Source: Brachybacterium halotolerans
GTDB taxonomy: Bacteria; Actinomycetota; Actinomycetes; Actinomycetales; Dermabacteraceae
Assembly: GCF_016623465.1 (NCBI RefSeq)
Contig: NZ_JAEDAJ010000004.1
Span: 186,001 to 250,000 of the forward strand
Direction: 5' to 3'
Length of the DNA: 64,000 nucleotides
Positions 58,506 through 64,000 of this stretch are shown here, in pieces (the stretch's first letter is position 1; each line of letters opens with the position of its first letter). The translations under genes and the position numbers were made by a program. The notes beneath the pieces were generated by a model, which did no database searches, had not been told where the DNA came from, and saw only the letters and a list, made by a program, of their open reading frames with translations.

Positions 58506-60020
58506 ATGGGACGCGAGATCGGCTCGACCCAGTACACCCGCAGCGAGCGCACGCACTACCGGCGGGAGCTGAGGCGCAATCTCGACCTGTTCGAGACGTT
58601 CCTGGACACCGCCGAGTTCCGCACCGAGGGCACCATCGGCGTCGAGCTCGAGATGAACCTCGCCGTCGAATCCGACGCCGGAGATCCGATGTCGCCGGCC
58701 CTGCTGGCCGACGAGGTCATCCCCGCGATCGACGACCCGGATTTCGTGCACGAGCTGGGTCGCTTCAACGTCGAGGCGAACCTGCCGGTCACCCATCCGC
58801 GCGGCAGCGGGCTGCGGGACCTCGAGCAGCAGCTGCACGAGCGGATCGAGAAGGCCGACGCCACGGCGCGCCGGCACGGCGCGCGCGTGGTGCCCGTCGG
58901 GCACCTGCCCACCCTCACCTCCGAGATGTTCGAGGACGACTCCTGGCGCTCCCCCGGTGCGCGCTACGAGGCGCTCGAGAACACGGTGATGGAGGCGCGC
59001 GGCGAGGAGATCCACCTGCGCATCAGCGGCGAGGGCCGCGGGCTCGACGTCGAGTTCGACTCGATCGGGCCCGAGGCCGCATGCACCTCCATGCAGCTGC
59101 ACCTGCAGGTCTCCCCCGAGCAGTTCGCAGACGTCTGGAACGCCGCGCAGGCGATCGCCGGCCCGCAGGCGGCGCTGGGCGCGAACTCGCCGTTCCTGTT
59201 CGGCCGCCGTCTCTGGCACGAGAACCGGATCCCCGCGTTCACGCAGGCCCTGGACACCCGCCCGCCGGAGTACGCGACCCAGGGCGTGCGCCCGCGGGTG
59301 TGGTTCGGCGAGCGCTGGATCACCTCGATGTTCGACCTCTTCGAGGAGAACGTGCGGCTGTTCCCCGCGCTCATCCCCGAGTCCCGCACCATGGCCGAGG
59401 AGCCGCTGCTCGCCGAGAGCGCGTCCCCGCGCCTGCACGAGCTGATGCTGCACAACGGCACCGTGTGGCGCTGGAACCGGCCGATCTACGATCCCGGTGA
59501 GGACATGCCCCACCTGCGCCTGGAGAACCGTCTGCTGCCGGCCGGGCCGTCGGCGATCGACATGGCCGCGAACGCCGCGTTCCTCTACGGGATCCTCGAG
59601 TCGCTCGTGAAGGAGCGGCGCCCGCTGTGGTCGCGCATGAGCTTCGAGCAGGCCGCCGAGCACTTCGAGCTGTGCGCGCGGTGGGGGCTGGAGGCCCGCA
59701 TCACCTGGCCGCGCCTGGGCAAGGTGCGCGTCGCGGACCTGCTGGTCGAGCACCTCATCCCCCAGGCCATGCAGGGGCTGCGGGACCTCGGGACCGACGA
59801 GGACGTGATCGAGCGCTACACCTCGGTGCTGCTGGGGCGTGCCCGCTCGGGACGCAACGGCGCCCGCTGGCAGATCGACACCGTGACCTCCCTCGAGCTG
59901 CGGGGCGCGAGCCGCCAGGATGCCCTCGCCCGGATGACCGCGATGTACATCGAGGGCGTCCACTCCGGGCGCCCCGTGCACGAGTGGCCGATGCCCGCGC
60001 GGGGCCAGGCCGACGGCTGA
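58506..60020 (+). CDS. Gamma-glutamylcysteine ligase-like (glutamate-cysteine ligase family) protein
   Basis: A 504-residue ATP-grasp-like carboxylate-amine ligase. Recognised elements are TIGVELEMNLAV near residue 50 (metal/ATP binding), FNVEANLPVTHP near residue 95, SMQLHLQVSP near residue 195 and LRLENRLLPAGPS near residue 340. The family joins glutamate to cysteine or another amine. Most actinobacteria use mycothiol rather than glutathione, so the product may feed ergothioneine or another gamma-glutamyl compound, or the enzyme has a different amine substrate. A clear GGGGGAGG ribosome binding site precedes ATG 58506. No partner gene lies nearby. Confidence 0.8.
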   Translation: MGREIGSTQYTRSERTHYRRELRRNLDLFETFLDTAEFRTEGTIGVELEMNLAVESDAGDPMSPALLADEVIPAIDDPDFVHELGRFNVEANLPVTHPRGSGLRDLEQQLHERIEKADATARRHGARVVPVGHLPTLTSEMFEDDSWRSPGARYEALENTVMEARGEEIHLRISGEGRGLDVEFDSIGPEAACTSMQLHLQVSPEQFADVWNAAQAIAGPQAALGANSPFLFGRRLWHENRIPAFTQALDTRPPEYATQGVRPRVWFGERWITSMFDLFEENVRLFPALIPESRTMAEEPLLAESASPRLHELMLHNGTVWRWNRPIYDPGEDMPHLRLENRLLPAGPSAIDMAANAAFLYGILESLVKERRPLWSRMSFEQAAEHFELCARWGLEARITWPRLGKVRVADLLVEHLIPQAMQGLRDLGTDEDVIERYTSVLLGRARSGRNGARWQIDTVTSLELRGASRQDALARMTAMYIEGVHSGRPVHEWPMPARGQADG

Positions 60021-60084
60021 GGGAACCGCCTCGCCCCGCCCGCCCGCATGCCGAGAGTGCGTCTCAGATCCTGGATGTCCGGTT

Positions 60085-60090
60085 TAGAGT
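60085..60090 (+). promoter_or_regulatory. -10 box of a leaderless symporter gene
   Basis: TAGAGT ends 6 bases before the ATG at 60097; no ribosome binding site. Confidence 0.5.
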
Positions 60091-60096
60091 GAGCGC

Positions 60097-61134
60097 ATGA
60101 GCCAGAATCCCTCCTCCCCCACCTCCGCTCCGCCCACACCCCCGTCGGCCCCGGCCGGATCCACGAGCGAGGACCGCTCCGCGCGCGTCGCCGTGACCGT
60201 GTTCCCCGTGCTGATCCTCGCGGCCGCCGCGCTCGGCTTCTTCGTGCCGGCCACCGGCCAGGCGATCTCCGGGTACACGAACCTGTTCCTGGGCATCATC
60301 ATGTTCGCGATGGGGCTCACGCTCACCATCCCCGACTTCACCCTCGTGCTGAAGCGGCCGCTGCCGGTGCTGATCGGCGTCCTCGCGCAGTACGTGGTGA
60401 TGCCTCTCGTCGGCTTCGCCATCGCCTGGGTGCTGCAGCTGCCGCCCGAGCTCGCGGCCGGCGTGATCCTCGTGGGCTGCGCCCCCGGCGGCACCAGCTC
60501 GAACGTCATCAACTACCTCTCGAAGGCGGACACCGCGCTGTCGGTGACGATGACCTCGATCTCCACGCTCATCGCCCCGATCCTCACCCCTGTCCTGACC
60601 CTCTGGCTCGCCGGGGCGTTCATGCCGCTGGATGCCGGAGAGATGGCCCTGAGCATCGTGAAGATGGTGCTGATCCCCGTGATCGCGGGCCTCGTGATCC
60701 GCCTCGTGCTCTCGCGCCTGGTGGACAGGATCCTGCCGGCACTGCCGTGGGTGAGCGTCGCCGGCATCTCCCTGGTGGTCATCGCGGTGGTCTCCGGCAG
60801 CGCCGACCAGATCGTCTCCGCGGGCGCCCTCGTGCTGCTCGCGGTGGTGCTGCACAACGGCTTCGGCTACCTGCTGGGCTACTGGTTCGCGCGCGTGCTG
60901 CGCCAGCCGATCCGCACCTCCCGCACCACCTCGATCGAGGTCGGCATGCAGAACTCGGGTCTCGCCGCCACGCTCGCCGCCCAGTACTTCAGCCCCGCCG
61001 CGGCGCTGCCCGGCGCCGTGTTCTCGATCTGGCACAACCTCTCCGGCGCGGTGCTCGCGATGTACTACCGGCGCACCGCGCAGCACCAGGACGCGGACCC
61101 GCGGGACCGGCGCGCGCCCGCCGGCTCGCGGTGA
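60097..61134 (+). CDS. Bile acid:sodium symporter family (SBF/BASS) permease
   Basis: 345 residues. After a Pro/Ser-rich cytoplasmic tail come ten helices with the family crossover motifs VILVGCAPGGTSSNVINYLSK near residue 130 and the second-half EVGMQNSGLAATLAAQYF near residue 290, which form the two discontinuous helices and Na+ sites. Bacterial members carry pantoate, pyruvate-like acids, amino acid derivatives or sulphonates; the substrate here is unknown. It seems monocistronic and leaderless. The transcript may extend into the terminator at 61387. Confidence 0.9.
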   Translation: MSQNPSSPTSAPPTPPSAPAGSTSEDRSARVAVTVFPVLILAAAALGFFVPATGQAISGYTNLFLGIIMFAMGLTLTIPDFTLVLKRPLPVLIGVLAQYVVMPLVGFAIAWVLQLPPELAAGVILVGCAPGGTSSNVINYLSKADTALSVTMTSISTLIAPILTPVLTLWLAGAFMPLDAGEMALSIVKMVLIPVIAGLVIRLVLSRLVDRILPALPWVSVAGISLVVIAVVSGSADQIVSAGALVLLAVVLHNGFGYLLGYWFARVLRQPIRTSRTTSIEVGMQNSGLAATLAAQYFSPAAALPGAVFSIWHNLSGAVLAMYYRRTAQHQDADPRDRRAPAGSR

Positions 61135-61441
61135 TGCGGATCACCTCGTATCCGGCGGTGCAGAGAACGTGCTCGCAGCACCCGACGCTCCCCGCGCTGA
61201 CCTGGTGCGATGCGAGGGGCGCACAGGATCTGCACACCCTGGGGCGCCCTTCCCAGGAAACCCGTAGGGACGCTCCAGCGAATCTTGCAGACAGGCTGGT
61301 TATCTATACCCAACGCGTTACCGGCGGCCGGGCCTTCTGAGGAGGTGGCCCCGCCACTGAAGCCGGAACGCGGGGGAAAGGGATGGCCCCGGCTCGTGGG
61401 GACGAGCCGGGGCGCTTTCTTTGTCGGGGGTCCTTCGGGCC
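61135..61441 (+). other. 307-base intergenic region, possible structured RNA
   Basis: No gene was found. An 11-bp stem with one bulged A joins CGCGTT-A-CCGGC (61314-61325) and GCCGGAACGCG (61362-61372). It encloses two small hairpins, one with GTGG (61345-61348) pairing CCAC (61354-61357), so a three-way junction is possible. A strong terminator follows 14 bases later. An unusually AT-rich stretch lies just before (61299-61308). It may be a small RNA, a long 3' untranslated region of the symporter mRNA, or a regulatory element; I do not recognise a known riboswitch. Confidence 0.35.
61387..61424 (+). terminator. Rho-independent terminator
   Basis: CCCCGGCTCGT (61387-61397) and ACGAGCCGGGG (61402-61412) form a perfect 11-bp stem with a GGGG loop, followed by the T-rich CGCTTTCTTTGT. 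The T-rich tail shows it serves plus-strand transcripts. Confidence 0.85.
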
Positions 61442-61930
61442 TCACTCCACGGCGAGGGGCCGACGCGCATCGCGGCGCGTGCCGCGCACGCGGACCACCA
61501 TCCCGGCCCACGCCACGGCGAGCGCGACCACACCCGCGAAGAAGACCAGGGTCAGCACCGGGTCCGAGCGCAGAAGATGCGGGATCAGCCGCCCCGGCGA
61601 CAGGATCGCGAAGACGAACGCGATGCACGTGCCCAGGTAGGAGCCGATCATCCACACCCGGTGCGACGCGACGTTGCCGCGCCGGATGTTGACGACGCCC
61701 ATCGTGATGGAGAACAGCGTCCACACCGCGAGCGCGTGCAGCCAGCTGAGCCCCTGCGGGTGGATGAAGAAGCTCGAGACGCAGGTGAGGACCATGGAGA
61801 TCGCCCACGTGCGGCCCAGCCAGCGGTGCGCACGGTCGCGGTGGCGCCGGAAGATCTGGATCGGCCCCAGGGTGAGGACGATCAGCGCGCCGAGCGCGTG
61901 GAGGACGATGACGACGACGGGTGTGCCCAT
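61442..61930 (-). CDS. DUF2306 family membrane protein
   Basis: 162 residues with four hydrophobic helices. LGPIQIFRRHRDRAHRWLGRTW after helix 1, a His/Arg-rich loop, is the DUF2306 signature, with HRVWMIGSYLGTCIAF in the second half. Conserved histidines could bind heme or a metal, but the function is unknown. ATG 61930 is chosen because TACCGT lies 6 bases upstream, as in the other leaderless genes here; the longer in-frame version to 61966 would cross that promoter. It is divergent from a MerR-type gene, which may regulate it. Confidence 0.82.
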   Translation of the reverse strand: MGTPVVVIVLHALGALIVLTLGPIQIFRRHRDRAHRWLGRTWAISMVLTCVSSFFIHPQGLSWLHALAVWTLFSITMGVVNIRRGNVASHRVWMIGSYLGTCIAFVFAILSPGRLIPHLLRSDPVLTLVFFAGVVALAVAWAGMVVRVRGTRRDARRPLAVE

Positions 61931-61936
61931 GGGCCG

Positions 61937-61942
61937 ACGGTA
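61937..61942 (-). promoter_or_regulatory. -10 box of the leaderless DUF2306 gene
   Basis: Minus-strand TACCGT ends 6 bases before the ATG at 61930. An ATCTAGAT palindrome (61965-61972) lies upstream near the -35 region and may be a regulator site. Confidence 0.4.
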
Positions 61943-62048
61943 ATGTGACGGGCGACACGGCGCCATCTAGATAGCTGCTGGTCCTCGCACTATCCGACCG
62001 TACCGGAGGATCTGCGCGGCGGCTCCGGCGAGATCCGAGGGGGATCGC

Positions 62049-62759
62049 ATGCTGCTGAACGAGCTGGCCCGCGCGAGCGGCACGAGCACGGCGAGCATCA
62101 AGTACTACCGGCGACAGCGGCTGCTCCCTCCCGGGCGACGGCTCACCACGACACGCTTCGACTACGGCCGCGAGCACCTCGAGCGCCTCGCGCTGATCCG
62201 CGCGCTGCGCGAGCTCGCCCATGCCCCCATCGAGGACATCCGGGCGCTCACCACCGTGATCGACGAGGGTCGGCCCCTCGTGAAGGCCCTCGAGATCGCG
62301 CAGGCGATCGCGACGGGTCTGCTCGCCCGTCTGCATGAGGAGCCGCCGCCGGAGGACGAGGATCCGCGCGTGGCGGCCCTGATCGGGGCGATGGGCTGGG
62401 CCGACGTCGGCAGCGGTCCCCGCGTCGCCCTCGACCGGCTGCTCGGGGCGATGGGCGCCGAGGACGTCGCCGCGGACCTGCCCACCCTGCTGCGCTACGC
62501 CCGCCCGCTCGAGGAGATCGCGAGGGAGGACCTCGCGGGGATCCGCAGCGAGCCGCAGTGCGCGCGGTGCGCGTCGTCCGGTCCGTCGGCCAGCGCCTCG
62601 AGCAGCCCGAGCACCGATGCGATCGTCCGCCATGCGCTCATCGGCTCCCTCGCCTTCACCCAGCTGACGGTGGTGCTGCGCGCGCTCGCCCATGCCTCCG
62701 TGAGCCTCGAGGTCGGGGCCGAGGAGGGGCAGACTGGTCCCCATGGCGCCCACCCCTGA
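62049..62759 (+). CDS. MerR family transcriptional regulator
   Basis: 236 residues. The N-terminal winged helix is MerR-like (LLNELARASGTSTASIKYYRRQRLLPPG) with a coil near residues 65-85. The C-terminal 150 residues are a large helical ligand-type domain with a CxxC (QCARCASS) near residue 177 and a Ser-rich linker. GAGGGGG precedes the ATG. It is divergent from the DUF2306 gene, the likely target. It overlaps the next gene, a DinB protein, by 17 bases, so both are co-transcribed. Confidence 0.85.
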   Translation: MLLNELARASGTSTASIKYYRRQRLLPPGRRLTTTRFDYGREHLERLALIRALRELAHAPIEDIRALTTVIDEGRPLVKALEIAQAIATGLLARLHEEPPPEDEDPRVAALIGAMGWADVGSGPRVALDRLLGAMGAEDVAADLPTLLRYARPLEEIAREDLAGIRSEPQCARCASSGPSASASSSPSTDAIVRHALIGSLAFTQLTVVLRALAHASVSLEVGAEEGQTGPHGAHP

Positions 62760-63330
62760 TCCCACGTCCACCCTCCTGCAGTACCTGCGCGAAGCGCGGG
62801 AGTCCCTGCTCTGGAAGCTCGACGGCCTGAGCGAGCGGGACCTGCGCCTGCCCCGCACCCCCACCGGCACCAACCTGCTGGGGCTGGTCAAGCACGTCGC
62901 GAACGTCGAGGCCGGCTATTTCTCCCTGGTCTCCCCCGAGCCGTACCCCCACCCGGAGGACCTGGTGCCGCTGGCCGCGGAGGAGACCGACCCGCTGGTC
63001 GACATGTACGCCGCGGCCGACGAGAGCGCACAGCTCGTGGTCGCCCGCTACCGGCGCGTGCAGACCTTCGTCGACGAGGTCGTCGAGGCACTGCCGCTCG
63101 AGACCACGGCCGAGGTCCCCTGGTGGCCGCGCAGCCGCCGCACGATCTCCCTGCACCGGATCCTCGTGCACGTCACCGCCGAGGTCTCCCGGCACGCGGG
63201 CCACGCGGACATCCTGCGCGAGAGCATCGACGGCGCCGCCGGCCTGCGCCGCGACAACTCGAACCTGCCCGCCGGCGGGGACTGGCCCGACTACAGGGCG
63301 CGACTGGAGACCATCGCCGATCGCTTCTGA
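62743..63330 (+). CDS. DinB / DUF664 family protein
   Basis: A 195-residue four-helix-bundle protein. It starts with LLQYLREARESLLWKLDGLSERDLRLP, the DinB helix 1 and turn, and has NLLGLVKHVANVEAGYF and LVHVTAEVSRHAGHADILRE, which supply the three histidines of the metal site. In actinobacteria relatives act as thiol (mycothiol/bacillithiol) transferases or maleylpyruvate isomerase-like enzymes. The substrate is unknown. Its last 40 bases overlap the convergent aminotransferase gene. Confidence 0.88.
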   Translation: MAPTPDPTSTLLQYLREARESLLWKLDGLSERDLRLPRTPTGTNLLGLVKHVANVEAGYFSLVSPEPYPHPEDLVPLAAEETDPLVDMYAAADESAQLVVARYRRVQTFVDEVVEALPLETTAEVPWWPRSRRTISLHRILVHVTAEVSRHAGHADILRESIDGAAGLRRDNSNLPAGGDWPDYRARLETIADRF

Positions 63331-64000
63331 GCATCCCGCCGTTGCGCACCCGGCCGCTCCGCGAGCGCCCGCTCGTAGGCGGAGCAGAGGCGATCCAGCG
63401 CCGCCTCGAGCACGGGCGTCGGGGTGGCGATGACGAGCCGGGCGAAGCCCTCGCCCTCGGGGCCGAAGACGGCGCCCTCGTCGCAGTAGAGCATCGCCTC
63501 GCACGCGTGCAGGCGGGTCAGCTCCTCGTGCGGGAGTCCGAGGGCGCGCAGGTCGATCCACTGCAGGTACGTTCCCTCGAGGTCGCACACGCGCACCGCG
63601 GGCAGGCGCTCGGCGAAGATCTCGCGGACCCGGCGGTGGTTGCGGGCGACCAGCTCGTTAACCGCGTCCAGCCACGGCTCGGCACGCGTGTACGCGGCCT
63701 CGCACGCGACGGCCCCCAGCACGTTGGGGTTGTCGAAGCCGAGGTCGTCGCGGGCCTCGGTGAGCCGTGCGCGCAGCCCCGGGTCGGGGATGATCGCGTT
63801 GGCGATGCCGAGCCCGGCGAGGTTGAAGGACTTGCTGGGCGAGGTGAGGACCAGCGTCCGCTCGGCCAGCCGCGGGTCGATCGTCGACGCGACCAGGTGC
63901 TCGTGGCCCTCCTGCACGAGATCGGCGTGGATCTCGTCGCTGACCAGCAGCAGGTCGTTCTCCAGGACGATCCGGGCGATCTCCTCGAGCTCCCACCGCT
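63291..64000 (-). CDS. PatB/MalY-type PLP aminotransferase / cystathionine beta-lyase, C-terminal part
   Basis: The frame is open to the right edge, so the N-terminal part is outside. The visible 236 residues include LLVSDEIHADL (the Asp that holds the PLP ring nitrogen) and the PLP lysine in SPSKSFNLAGL, then FDNPNVLGAV and a C-terminal domain with the Arg of FARLVIATP. The spacing matches PatB/MalY beta-C-S lyases, which split cystathionine or cysteine conjugates; transaminase activity is also possible. The gene converges on and overlaps the DinB gene by 40 bases, an unusually long tail-to-tail overlap here. Confidence 0.88.
   Translation of the reverse strand, partial: RWELEEIARIVLENDLLLVSDEIHADLVQEGHEHLVASTIDPRLAERTLVLTSPSKSFNLAGLGIANAIIPDPGLRARLTEARDDLGFDNPNVLGAVACEAAYTRAEPWLDAVNELVARNHRRVREIFAERLPAVRVCDLEGTYLQWIDLRALGLPHEELTRLHACEAMLYCDEGAVFGPEGEGFARLVIATPTPVLEAALDRLCSAYERALAERPGAQRRDAQKRSAMVSSRAL

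Noticed and set aside
60989..61237. Cysteine-containing minus-strand frame (MCRSCAPLASHQ start)
   Set aside because: It overlaps the end of the symporter gene, lacks a ribosome binding site and has no family resemblance.
61330..61362. Cobalamin or T-box riboswitch core in the intergenic region
   Set aside because: Only a short CCCCGCCACTG-like stretch matches; the other conserved boxes are absent and no relevant gene lies downstream on the same strand.
1..64000. CRISPR arrays, tRNA or rRNA genes, insertion sequences, prophage or integrase genes
   Set aside because: None seen: no regularly spaced repeats, no cloverleaf with acceptor pairing, no transposase or integrase motifs.

Overview
The window is a gene-dense stretch of very GC-rich DNA (around 70% or more by eye) from an actinobacterium. 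The gene content (a DUF222/HNH protein behind a LexA-type SOS box, a SigK/RskA pair, sortase F, PucR-type GAF regulation, many apparently leaderless genes) and the codon use fit the Micrococcales, with a Brachybacterium-like genus as the best guess; that placement is inference. About 56 protein genes were recognised. I saw no rRNA, tRNA, CRISPR array, insertion sequence or phage module, so this reads as ordinary chromosome carrying several metabolic and surface modules.

Left part (1-14777): the end of a glycogen-debranching-type enzyme, a VOC protein, an S10 carboxypeptidase, a proline-racemase-family enzyme with an MDR oxidoreductase, a cstA/ybdD pyruvate-transport pair divergent from an SSS symporter with a small membrane partner, an MFS transporter, a GGCT-like protein and a GAF/PucR regulator.

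14778-18844 is an operon of a lactonase-type metallo-hydrolase, an FmdB-like zinc ribbon, a zinc alcohol dehydrogenase and a succinate-semialdehyde-type aldehyde dehydrogenase. It parallels the Agrobacterium blcABC (attKLM) gamma-butyrolactone pathway and lies opposite the PucR-type regulator across palindromic operator candidates. A GNAT-Nudix fusion follows. 19974-24845 looks like a muropeptide salvage module: DUF3870 protein, a leader with a strong intrinsic terminator, DUF819 permease, L-Ala-D/L-Glu-type epimerase, exported NlpC/P60 peptidase and a convergent beta-lactamase-fold hydrolase.

Middle part (24871-40672): a MerR regulator with a textbook operator in the promoter of a DUF998 gene, an aldo-keto reductase, MgtC, a Nudix protein with an extremely acidic protein, a DMT transporter, a GH15 enzyme, the SOS-boxed DUF222/HNH gene, and a minus-strand series running from a sugar nucleotidyltransferase and a variant galactokinase-like kinase through glutaminase-STAS to an aminodeoxychorismate-lyase-like protein.

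Right part: a TetR gene (40817), then a copper module (41501-49922) with a BlaI/CopY-type repressor, M56 metalloprotease, CopD-CtaG fusion, Cu(I) P1B ATPase, DUF5134 protein, YcnI and CopC-CopD fusion. A 15-bp inverted repeat recurs at two of its promoters. Next come sigK-rskA, sortase F with a CHRD protein that appears to be its substrate, a secreted subtilase, a GntR/MFS pair, a gamma-glutamylcysteine-ligase-like enzyme, a bile-acid:sodium-symporter-family permease followed by a possible structured RNA, DUF2306/MerR/DinB genes, and a PatB/MalY-type aminotransferase running off the right edge.

A recurring feature is a -10 hexamer (TAnnnT or CAGAAT) ending 6-8 bases before the start codon with no Shine-Dalgarno sequence, which suggests leaderless mRNAs for about eleven genes.
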